From: a bacterium
GTDB lineage: Bacteria > Myxococcota_A > Bradymonadia > UBA7976 > UBA1532
NCBI GenBank assembly: GCA_030424955.1
Contig: JAUHVS010000003.1
Location: 1-29,620, forward strand
Direction: 5' to 3'
Length of the DNA stretch: 29,620 nt
Shown in pieces: positions 1 to 7,318 of the stretch. Made by a program: the position numbers and the translations under genes. Numbering within the stretch: the first letter of the stretch is position 1; each line of letters opens with the position of its first letter. Under the pieces are notes generated by a model. That model was not told where the DNA came from and searched no databases. It saw only the letters and a program-made list of their open reading frames with translations.

Positions 1-3000
1 GCGGATGGTGTTGCCCACCAGCCGCGCGTTGGCCCGCAGCAAGAACACGCCGAAGGAGCCGCCACCGGCGGTCCCCCCCTGGCCGCCGCCGCCGCCGCAG
101 CCAGCGCCGCCGCCACCGCCGCCGCCGCCCCCCCGGTCCGCGTTGCACACACAGCCCACGAAGAGGTCGCAGGGCACGCCGCAGCTCGTACAGCTCGAGG
201 TGCCGCCGCCGCCGGACGCGCCGCCGCCGCCGCTGCCATGTCCGCCAGTGCTGCCCGCCCCGCCCGGGTTGCCGACCCAGCTACCGTTCACCACGGCGCC
301 GCTGCCGTTGCCGCCTGCGCCGTTGGCGCCGCCCCCCGCGCTGCCGCCGTTGCCGCCCGTGCGGCCGTCGTTGTCGCAGCCCTGGCCGACCCCGGCGCCG
401 CCGCCGCCGGCGGCCGGACCACGGCCCGCCGCGCCGTTGCCGGACCCGCCGCTGTAGCCGCCCCGGCTGCCGCTGCCGCCCGCGTTGCAGGCCGAGCCAC
501 CGCCGCCGCCGCCTTCACCGCCGCCGCTGCCGCCGTCGCTCCCGTTGCCGCCGGCGCCGCCGGGCTGGCCGCTGCTGCCCGGCTGGCCGGCGCTCCCGGC
601 GAGGCCGTCAGCGCCCCGGCCGCCCAGGATCGTGTTGTGGCTCAAGATCAGGGCGTTCTGGCTGACGTCGACGGCATACACGCCGTAGCTCGACGCGCCT
701 GCGCCCACCGCGTTCGCGCCGGCGAGGGTGAAGCCCTGCACCTCGGTGGCCCGGTTCAGGCCCTGCGCGAAGACCGCCACGGGCTGCCCGTTGATGCGGC
801 TCTCGAAGGCGTTGATGTCGCGCACCCAGCCGTTGCCGCCGTCGTAACCGCCATAGAGGCCGATGCCGTTGATGAGCACCACCTGCTCGTCGTAGCTCCC
901 CTGGCTGACCAGCACCTGGGTCGCCGGCAGGTTGGCCGCCAGCAGCAGGCCGGTGGTGATGGTGTTGACGGGATCGTCCGCGGTCCCCTGCCCGTTCTCG
1001 CGGCCGCGCACCCGGTCGACATACACGGCGGTGGCCGCCATGCCGTCCACGCCATCGCAGTTGAGGTCGACGGCGTCGGGATCGGGCAGGTCCAGGCCGC
1101 CCTGCACCACGCAGGCGTACTCGCAGCCGTTTGCGGGATCGCCGTCGAGGTTGACGAAGCCCGGCGCGCAGTCGGTCAGGGCGCAGCCGCCGCCCTGGCA
1201 GGCCACCTGGCCGCCGGGGGACTCGCAGACCACGCCGCACCGGCCGCAGTTGTTGACGTCGGCCTGCAGGTCGAAGTCCTCGTCGATGCGGCCGTCGCAG
1301 TCCTCGTCCTCGCCGTCGCAGGTCTCGACCCCGCCGTTCTCGGGCTGACAGGCGTACTCACAGCCGTTGGCGGGATCACCATCGACGTCGTAGAAGCCGC
1401 GGTTGCACTCAGCGATGCGGCACGAGCCAGCGCTGCAGCGGGGGCTGGCGTCGGCGAGGGCGCAGGCGTTGCCGCAGGCCCCGCAGTGCAGCACGTCCGA
1501 CAGCAGGTCGAAGGTCTCGTCGGCCAGGCCGTTGCAGTCGTTGTCCCGGCCGTCGCAGATCTCGACGCCGCCGTTGCTGAGCTCACACTGGTACTCGCAG
1601 CCGTTGCGGGGGTCCTGGTCGACGTCCCAGCGGTTGGGCAGGCAGGCCCCCAGGGCGCAGAAGCCCTGGTTGCACGCGCCGACGCCGCCCTCGTACACGC
1701 AGGCGTTGTTGCACGCGCCGCAGTGGCTCGGATCGGCCGCCAGGTCGAAGCCCTCGTCGATCACCCCGTCGCAGTCGTTGTCGGTGACGTCGCACACCTC
1801 GAGGCCGGTCAGCTGGCACTCGTACTCGCAGCCGTCGCCGGCGTTGGCGTTGGGGTCGTAGTAGCCCATGGCGCAGCCCACGAGCTCGCAGGCGCCCGCG
1901 TCGCAGCTCGGGATGCCGTTGTTGAAGCCGCAGGGCTGGTTGCAGCCGCCGCAGTGCTCCAGGCCGAAGAAGTCGAAGTCCTCGTCCACCGCGCCGTCGC
2001 AGTCGTTGTCCTGGCCGTCGCAGGCCTCGACGCCGGCGTTGCTGCGCACGCACGCGAACTCGCAGCCGTTGAGGGCGTCGCCGTCGCGGTCGACCCAGCC
2101 CTCGGCGCAGCCCTCGATGCCACACTGGCCCGCCGCGCACGCCGGCAGGGCGTTGGGGGGCTCGCAGGCGCGGCCGCACCCGCCGCAGTGGCGCACGTCC
2201 GTCTGCAGGTTGAAGTCCTCGTCGGTCGCGCCATCGCAGTCGTTGTCGATCTCGTCGCAGGCCTCGCGGCCCTCGGCCCCGTCGCGGGTGAAGTTGCAGC
2301 CGTACTCGCAGCCGTTGCCGTCGTTGCCGTCCACGTTGTGCCAGCCCGCGGCGCAGGGCCCCAGCTCGCAGGCCCGCGCCACGCACAGCCCGGTCGCGTT
2401 GGGGAACTCGCAGGCGTTGTTGCAGAACGCGCAGTTGTCGGCATCGGTGTCGAAGTCGAAGTCGTCGTCGCTGGCGCCGTCGCAGTCGTTGTCGAGGCCG
2501 TCACAGCTCAGCTCGGTGAAGCCCTCGAAGCTGTCGGGGTAGTCGCAGGCCCACGCGCCGTCGAGGCAGGCCGGGCGCGCGCCGCGGCAGACGCCCTCGG
2601 TCAGGCAGGTGAGATCAGCGGGCGGCGGGGGCAGGCCGTCGGCCTCGTCGGTGATCCCGTCGCAGTCATTGTCCTTGCCGTCGCACAGCTCCTCGGCGCC
2701 CTCGTAGACCGCCGGATCATCGCGCCGGCAGTCGAAGCCCAGGCAATCGTCGCCGTCGCCGTAGCCGTCCTGATCGGGATCGTCGCAGGCGCCGCAGGCC
2801 CCCGACACGGGCAGGCACTGGCGCGCCGGGGGCGCACCCTCGCGCTCGACGTCGCTGCAGGTGTAGCCCTCGGGGCAGAAGCCGTTGACCGAGCAGTCCT
2901 CGGCGCAGTAGCGCCGGTTGCCGATGGGGAGGCACAGGTCGGCCGCGTCGTCGCAGTCGTTGTCGGTCTCACAGCTCTGGCACAGGGTGGGCTCGTCGAA

Positions 3001-3348
3001 GAGGCACAGGAACACCGGATCGACGTCGTTGTTGCCGATGGCCCGGCACTCCAGCTGGAAGCCGCCGAGGGGATCGCACAGGCCGCACAGCTTGGTGCAC
3101 ACGCTGCCGCCCGTGGGGGTGTTGATGCAGTAGCCGCTGATGCAGTCGTTGGCGTCGGTGCAGGGGGCGCCGTAGCCCCCCAGGCCCATGTCGGGGTTGG
3201 GGGCGGCGTCGGCCACCTGGGCGTCGAAGGCGAAGTCGGCCGCGGCACCGACGTCACCCCCGGCCGGGCCACTGGGTGAGGCGTCGTCGCAGCCAGCGAG
3301 CAGCCAAAGCGCAAGGAGCGTGACGCCCCATCCGATCCGTCGTGTCAC
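1..3348 (-). CDS. MopE-type Cys/Asp-repeat lipoprotein with glycine-rich beta-helix (3' end outside window)
   Basis: Open for 1116 codons from a GTG at 3348 to the left edge, so the C-terminus is missing. A G-rich ribosome site lies about 9 bases upstream. The first 20 residues are a lipoprotein signal: two Arg, a hydrophobic stretch, then LLAGC with Cys20 as the lipid-bearing residue. Residues about 45-215 are Cys-rich. Seven copies of CDGxDNDCDG-like motifs follow near residues 222, 282, 364, 443, 518, 597 and 677, mostly 75-80 residues apart, each with a Cys-rich NGCEY segment; an eighth, divergent copy is near 762. In MopE-related proteins this motif is treated as a putative metal-binding repeat. 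From about residue 774 a DUF1565/parallel beta-helix-like domain starts (VYVDRVRG, then GLYGGYDGG). Residues about 911-1097 are extremely Gly-rich with a small Cys cluster, after which helix-like sequence resumes (SFGVFLLRANARLVGNTIR). Probably an exported outer-surface protein; its function is unknown. Confident in the frame, unsure of the role. Confidence 0.9.
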   Translation of the reverse strand, partial: MTRRIGWGVTLLALWLLAGCDDASPSGPAGGDVGAAADFAFDAQVADAAPNPDMGLGGYGAPCTDANDCISGYCINTPTGGSVCTKLCGLCDPLGGFQLECRAIGNNDVDPVFLCLFDEPTLCQSCETDNDCDDAADLCLPIGNRRYCAEDCSVNGFCPEGYTCSDVEREGAPPARQCLPVSGACGACDDPDQDGYGDGDDCLGFDCRRDDPAVYEGAEELCDGKDNDCDGITDEADGLPPPPADLTCLTEGVCRGARPACLDGAWACDYPDSFEGFTELSCDGLDNDCDGASDDDFDFDTDADNCAFCNNACEFPNATGLCVARACELGPCAAGWHNVDGNDGNGCEYGCNFTRDGAEGREACDEIDNDCDGATDEDFNLQTDVRHCGGCGRACEPPNALPACAAGQCGIEGCAEGWVDRDGDALNGCEFACVRSNAGVEACDGQDNDCDGAVDEDFDFFGLEHCGGCNQPCGFNNGIPSCDAGACELVGCAMGYYDPNANAGDGCEYECQLTGLEVCDVTDNDCDGVIDEGFDLAADPSHCGACNNACVYEGGVGACNQGFCALGACLPNRWDVDQDPRNGCEYQCELSNGGVEICDGRDNDCNGLADETFDLLSDVLHCGACGNACALADASPRCSAGSCRIAECNRGFYDVDGDPANGCEYACQPENGGVETCDGEDEDCDGRIDEDFDLQADVNNCGRCGVVCESPGGQVACQGGGCALTDCAPGFVNLDGDPANGCEYACVVQGGLDLPDPDAVDLNCDGVDGMAATAVYVDRVRGRENGQGTADDPVNTITTGLLLAANLPATQVLVSQGSYDEQVVLINGIGLYGGYDGGNGWVRDINAFESRINGQPVAVFAQGLNRATEVQGFTLAGANAVGAGASSYGVYAVDVSQNALILSHNTILGGRGADGLAGSAGQPGSSGQPGGAGGNGSDGGSGGGEGGGGGGSACNAGGSGSRGGYSGGSGNGAAGRGPAAGGGGAGVGQGCDNDGRTGGNGGSAGGGANGAGGNGSGAVVNGSWVGNPGGAGSTGGHGSGGGGASGGGGTSSCTSCGVPCDLFVGCVCNADRGGGGGGGGGAGCGGGGGQGGTAGGGSFGVFLLRANARLVGNTIR

Positions 3349-3507
3349 GGCGAATCCCCCCCTTGATTGATTGGGCTCATGCTAACGGCGCGCGCGCCTC
3401 GGGTTCAATGAACGCCGCGGACGATTTGCGCTGGTACATCAAAGCGTTGGCGCCGTTGGTCAGCGCCGGAGCGGGCGGCGCGAGCCCGGGGCGGGCCGCC
3501 AGACGGA

Positions 3508-4296
3508 TCAGGCGAGGGCGCGCCAGACCAGCCAGCCGGCCACGCCGAGGACCACCACGGCCACCCCCACCAGCAGCGGGGTCTTGCTGCCGCTGGCGGC
3601 GTCGGGCCTGGCCGGCCGCGCGCTCGCGGTGGAGGGCAGGGGGCCCGTGCTGCGCTGCGGGATCTCGACCACGGCGGCGGCGGGGCGGTGCACGGCGCGC
3701 GCGGGCTCGGGGTTGGGCTCGGGGGCCGGCGCAGCCTGGGGCGACGGGGCGGCCTGCGCGGCCGCGGGGCCCGCGGGGCTGCTGAAGTCGAGATCGGCCA
3801 TGGACTGAATGGCCGGCCCAGCGGGGCTTGTGGGCGCCGGCGCGTCGTCGAGCTGCACGACCCGCGGGCCGTCGAGGTTGGCCGACGGGCGGGCCAGGAT
3901 GGGCATCCCCATCACGGTGCTGCGCGCCGAGGGGGCGTCGTCCTCTTCGGCGGGCGCGCTGGGCGCCGCCGGGGCGTCAAAGGGCGAGCCGCCGGTGGTC
4001 AGCGGCGAGGGCGCCGACGCCACCCGGGGGCGTGGCAGGCCGGCCAGCAGGCTGCTGATGGGCGTGGGGGCCGGGGACAGTCCAGCGCCGCCCGCCAGCG
4101 GGTTCTGCGGCGGGCTGGAGAGCGGGCTGATCAGCGGGTTGCCCGCCCCAGGCGCCGGCGGACCAGCGAGCGGGTTGATCTGGGGCATGCCGAACTGGGT
4201 CTTGTGGGCGTCGTCATCACCCAAGCGGTAGCCGCACTGGACACAGTGGGCCGACCCCTCGGGGGATTCGCCGCCGCACCGGGGGCAATCTTGCAT
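3508..4296 (-). CDS. Zinc-ribbon protein with TxxGMP motifs and C-terminal membrane anchor
   Basis: 262 residues. The ATG at 4296 is chosen because GGGAGG lies 9 bases upstream and translation then begins with the zinc ribbon MQDCPRCGGESPEGSAHCVQ, with ligands Cys4, Cys7, Cys18 and Cys21. A longer frame upstream adds 20 unconvincing residues. Behind the ribbon come two related short motifs, KTQFGMP (Thr33) and STVMGMP (Thr127). They sit in a long Pro/Ala/Gly-rich, probably disordered linker that also repeats NPL three times near residues 41-67. Residues about 239-260 form one hydrophobic helix at the very C-terminus, as in a tail anchor, which would put the ribbon and linker in the cytoplasm. 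No enzymatic domain is visible. The Thr-x-x-Gly pattern resembles sites that FHA domains bind after phosphorylation; that is inference only. Transcribed divergently from the cyclic-nucleotide-binding gene. Confidence 0.85.
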   Translation of the reverse strand: MQDCPRCGGESPEGSAHCVQCGYRLGDDDAHKTQFGMPQINPLAGPPAPGAGNPLISPLSSPPQNPLAGGAGLSPAPTPISSLLAGLPRPRVASAPSPLTTGGSPFDAPAAPSAPAEEDDAPSARSTVMGMPILARPSANLDGPRVVQLDDAPAPTSPAGPAIQSMADLDFSSPAGPAAAQAAPSPQAAPAPEPNPEPARAVHRPAAAVVEIPQRSTGPLPSTASARPARPDAASGSKTPLLVGVAVVVLGVAGWLVWRALA

Positions 4297-4328
4297 CGCG
4301 TGGGCCTCCCTGGCGCGCAGGGTCGAAA

Positions 4329-4356
4329 GTCTCACACGGGGACCGGCGACGGTCAA
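4329..4356 (-). promoter_or_regulatory. Possible sigma70-type promoter for the zinc-ribbon gene
   Basis: Read on the minus strand: TTGACC (4356-4351), a 16-base spacer, then GAGACT (4334-4329), 32 bases before the ATG at 4296. The -35 is a good match to consensus; the -10 matches at only three positions. It lies in the divergent gap between the zinc-ribbon and cyclic-nucleotide-binding genes. Confidence 0.3.
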
Positions 4357-4421
4357 CCCGCCGTGGTTTCGCGGGCGAGGCGCACTCGCTAAGATGCGGC
4401 CCCGATCGAGGGAGGGGCAAA

Positions 4422-5660
4422 ATGACGCAACAGGCGGCGAAGGCAGCGTTGGCGGCGCTGGTCGACACGGCGCACCAGGCGGAGGCGCGCGGGGACAGCG
4501 CGGGCGCCCGCGCCGCGTGGCGCCGGTTGGTGTTGAGTCAGCCCGACGAGGCCCTGTGGCGGCTGAAGCTGGCGGCGGTCAGCGAGGACCCGAGCGCGGC
4601 CCTCGCGGCCTGTGCGGCGGGCGCGCTGGCGGCAGATCGGCCGCTGGTGGCCCTGCTCGCGGCGCTGCGGGCCGGGCTCGATGGGCTGCCCGAACGCTTT
4701 GCGGACTACCTGCAGGGGTCGAAGCGGCTCGGCCAGGGCGCCCCCCCTGCCCCGCCCCTGGCGCCCCTCACGCCCCCGCCCGCCGACGCCGCAGACGCCC
4801 TGCCCGCGTGGCCAGCGCCCGTCTTCGGCGCGCCGCTGCGGCCCATCCCCCTGCTGTCGAGCCTGGACGCCGAGGGCTTCGAGGCCGTGGTCGGCGCCTT
4901 GTCGAGCCACCAGCTGTCGGCGGGCGAGGTGCTGCTGGCCGAGGGCAGCCCGGCCGCCGCGCTGTACCTGGTGGCCGGGGGTGAGCTGGCGGTGATCAAG
5001 GCCGACGCGGCCCGGGGCGAGGTGGTGCTCGGTCACCTGCGCGCCGGGGCGGTGGTGGGCGAGATGGCCCTGGTGCTCGATCGGCCCCGCAGCGCCACCG
5101 TGCGGGCCACCACGGACGTGGCGCTGGTGCGCATCGAGCTCGAGGCCCTCAAAGCCCTGAGCCGCAAGCGCCCCGCGGTGCGTGACGGGCTGGCCCGGTT
5201 CACCCAGGAGCGCCTGCTGGCGACCCTCGTGGGCACCTCTCCCCTCTTCGCCGATCTGGACCCCGTGGCCCGGGGCGCGGTGCTCTGGCGGTTTGAGCAG
5301 CACGACCTGCTCGCCGACGAGGTGGTGGTCACCGAGGGCGATCCCGCCGCGGCCCTGTGCCTGGTGGTGACCGGCGCCGTGGAGGTCAGCCGCGCGGACG
5401 GCGGGCGGGACGTCACCGTGGCGCGGCTGGGGCCGGGCGAGGTGTTTGGCGAGATCGGCCTGATCCGCGGGGGGCAGACCACCGCGACGGTGGTCGCCAC
5501 CACCGACACCCAGGTGCTGCGGCTCAACCGCTCCGACTTCGAGGCGCTGTGCGAGACGTTCCCGGCGATCCGGGCGCGCGCCGCCCACCTCGCCGACGTG
5601 CGGCTCGCCGAGAACCGCTTCATCTTTGAAGACGACGAGTTTATTGAGGCCGCCGACTGA
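4422..5660 (+). CDS. Tandem cyclic-nucleotide-binding domain protein
   Basis: 412 residues; ATG preceded by GGAGGGG at a normal distance. The N-terminal 100 residues look like TPR-type helices, followed by a Pro/Ala linker (about 107-135). Two cNMP-binding folds follow. CNB1 spans about 148-262 with a standard phosphate-binding cassette, GEMALVLDRPRSATVRA (Gly213, Glu214, Arg223). CNB2 spans about 274-395 with GEIGLIRGGQTTATVVA, where the position matching Arg223 is Thr353. In this family the Arg contacts the cyclic phosphate, so CNB2 may not bind cAMP or cGMP in the usual way. There is no DNA-binding helix-turn-helix, kinase or channel domain, so it is not a CRP-type regulator; a cytoplasmic scaffold or sensor is more likely. 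The divergent neighbour is the zinc-ribbon membrane protein, and cysS follows 55 bases downstream. Confidence 0.9.
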   Translation: MTQQAAKAALAALVDTAHQAEARGDSAGARAAWRRLVLSQPDEALWRLKLAAVSEDPSAALAACAAGALAADRPLVALLAALRAGLDGLPERFADYLQGSKRLGQGAPPAPPLAPLTPPPADAADALPAWPAPVFGAPLRPIPLLSSLDAEGFEAVVGALSSHQLSAGEVLLAEGSPAAALYLVAGGELAVIKADAARGEVVLGHLRAGAVVGEMALVLDRPRSATVRATTDVALVRIELEALKALSRKRPAVRDGLARFTQERLLATLVGTSPLFADLDPVARGAVLWRFEQHDLLADEVVVTEGDPAAALCLVVTGAVEVSRADGGRDVTVARLGPGEVFGEIGLIRGGQTTATVVATTDTQVLRLNRSDFEALCETFPAIRARAAHLADVRLAENRFIFEDDEFIEAAD

Positions 5661-5669
5661 CGGCCCGTT

Positions 5670-5690
5670 CGGCCCGCCCGCCGCGGGCCG
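5670..5690. terminator. GC-rich hairpin after the cyclic-nucleotide-binding gene
   Basis: Perfect 7-base inverted repeat (CGGCCCG / CGGGCCG) with a 7-base loop, 10 bases after the stop at 5660 and before cysS. There is no T-tract, so intrinsic termination is uncertain. Confidence 0.3.
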
Positions 5691-5715
5691 CACCAGAAAG
5701 GATCACAAAGCCCTC

Positions 5716-7239
5716 ATGGCCCTTCGACTGCACGACACGCTCACCGGTGAAAAGCGGGAGTTCGAGCCCCTCGAGCCCGGCAAGGTCAAGATGTACGTCT
5801 GCGGGGTCACCCCGTACGACAAGAGCCATCTGGGCCACGCGCGGTGCTACGTCGCCTGGGACGTGGTCTACCGCTACCTCAAGTTCGCGGGCTACGAGGT
5901 CACCTACGTCCGCAACTTCACGGACGTCGACGACAAGATCATCAAGCGCGCCAACGAGCGCGGCATGGATCCGCTGGCGCTGGCGCAGGAGAACATCGAC
6001 TTCTTCTACGCCGACATGGACGCGCTGGGCATCGCCCGGCCCGATCTGGAGCCGCGGGTCAGCGGCACCATCGACGAGATCATCGCGATGGTGCAGCGCC
6101 TGATCGACAACGGCCTGGCCTACGCGGTGGACGGCGACGTCTACTACGCCGTCGACGCCTTCAGCGACTACGGCAAGCTGTCGAAGCGCCCGCTGGACGA
6201 TCTGCGCGCCGGGGCGCGGGTCGAGATCAACGAGGCCAAGCGCAACCCTATGGACTTCGCCCTGTGGAAGTCGGCCAAGCCCGGCGAGCCCACCTGGGAC
6301 TCCCCCTGGGGCCCCGGCCGGCCCGGCTGGCACATCGAGTGCTCGGCCATGAGCACCACCCACCTGGGCGACACCTTCGACATCCACGGCGGCGGGCGGG
6401 ATCTGATCTTCCCCCACCACGAGAACGAGATCGCCCAGTCCGAGGGCGCGGTGGGCCACGCGTGCGTCAACTACTGGCTGCACAACGGGTTCATCAACAT
6501 CGACGACGAGAAGATGTCCAAGAGCCTGGGCAACTTCTTCACCATCTCAGACGTGTGCGCCCGCTACACGCCCACCACGCTGCGCTACTTCTTGATGACG
6601 GCCCGCCACTACCGCGGCCCCATCAACTTCAGCGACGCGATGTTGGAGGAGGCCGCCGGCCGGGTCGCGTACATCTACGAGACCCTGCTGACGGTGAAGG
6701 CCTTCCTGCGCGAGACCGCCGATCTGCCGCACTTCACGGGGCCGCTGCCCCACGGCGAGGTGGCCGAGGGGCTCGCGGCGAAGTTCGTCGAGGCCATGGA
6801 CGATGACTTCAGCGTGCCCCGGGCCATGGATCCCATCTGGGAGGCGCTGCGGGCGCTCAACGAGCTGGCCAGCACCCGCAAGGCGGCCCGCAAGCCGGCG
6901 GCGGCCACCGCGGCCGGGCTGATCATGGCGGCCATCGAGACGCTCGACGCGGTGCTCAACCTGTTCGGGCACGATCCCGAGGCCTACCTGGCCGAGCACC
7001 GCGCGCTGGCGGCCTCCCGCCGCGATCTGGCCCCGGCGTGGATCGAGGAGCGGCTTGAGGCCCGGCGGGCGGCCCGCGCGGCGCGGCTTTGGGCTGAGGC
7101 CGACGGCATCCGCGATGAGCTGGCGGCGTGCGGCGTGGTGCTGATGGACCGCGGCAACGGCAGCACCGACTGGGCCATCGAGGAGAAGGCGCCCGAGGGC
7201 GCCCTGGATGACGTCGACGCGGGCGACCTGGACGCCTGA
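5716..7239 (+). CDS. cysS: Cysteinyl-tRNA synthetase
   Basis: 507 residues, a little longer than the roughly 460 of E. coli CysRS. Class I synthetase that charges tRNA-Cys with cysteine using ATP. The ATG at 5716 starts a typical N-terminus (MALRLHDTLTGEKREF); AAAGGA lies about 13 bases upstream, and in-frame codons further upstream encode non-conserved sequence. The HIGH motif is HLGH (38-41) and KMSKS is at 266-270. The zinc site that selects cysteine is visible as Cys29 (CGVTPYDKSHLGH), Cys209 (WHIECSAM), His234 and Glu238 (FPHHENE). The C-terminal DALR-type helical domain follows, ending with a short acidic tail. It is followed by a hairpin and then uvrB, 79 bases downstream on the same strand. 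Confidence 0.98.
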   Translation: MALRLHDTLTGEKREFEPLEPGKVKMYVCGVTPYDKSHLGHARCYVAWDVVYRYLKFAGYEVTYVRNFTDVDDKIIKRANERGMDPLALAQENIDFFYADMDALGIARPDLEPRVSGTIDEIIAMVQRLIDNGLAYAVDGDVYYAVDAFSDYGKLSKRPLDDLRAGARVEINEAKRNPMDFALWKSAKPGEPTWDSPWGPGRPGWHIECSAMSTTHLGDTFDIHGGGRDLIFPHHENEIAQSEGAVGHACVNYWLHNGFINIDDEKMSKSLGNFFTISDVCARYTPTTLRYFLMTARHYRGPINFSDAMLEEAAGRVAYIYETLLTVKAFLRETADLPHFTGPLPHGEVAEGLAAKFVEAMDDDFSVPRAMDPIWEALRALNELASTRKAARKPAAATAAGLIMAAIETLDAVLNLFGHDPEAYLAEHRALAASRRDLAPAWIEERLEARRAARAARLWAEADGIRDELAACGVVLMDRGNGSTDWAIEEKAPEGALDDVDAGDLDA

Positions 7240-7254
7240 GGCTGCATCCCATCC

Positions 7255-7275
7255 GCCCGGCCGGCCTGGCCGGGC
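7255..7275. terminator. Perfect GC hairpin between cysS and uvrB
   Basis: An 8-base stem GCCCGGCC / GGCCGGGC with a 5-base loop GGCCT, 15 bases after the cysS stop. No T-tract follows. It could be a terminator or attenuator, or an mRNA-stabilising structure. Confidence 0.35.
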
Positions 7276-7318
7276 GTTGACCGCGCGCCCGTCCGCGGCG
7301 CCTGCCCGCGGAGATCCC

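Noticed and set aside
60..570. Simple-sequence GCC/GGC tract as non-coding repeat
   Set aside because: It is in frame with the MopE-type gene and encodes the glycine-rich block, with Cys, Ser and Asn codons interspersed.
1050..2690. CRISPR or satellite array
   Set aside because: The regular spacing of about 235 bases comes from protein repeats in one continuous reading frame; the units are diverged and there are no short identical repeats with unique spacers.
238..3279. A 1013-codon plus-strand open frame opposite the MopE-type gene
   Set aside because: Its product is an Ala/Val/Gly-rich string with no domain, while the minus strand encodes a signal peptide, repeated Cys/Asp motifs and a beta-helix. 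Long antisense frames are expected at this GC content.
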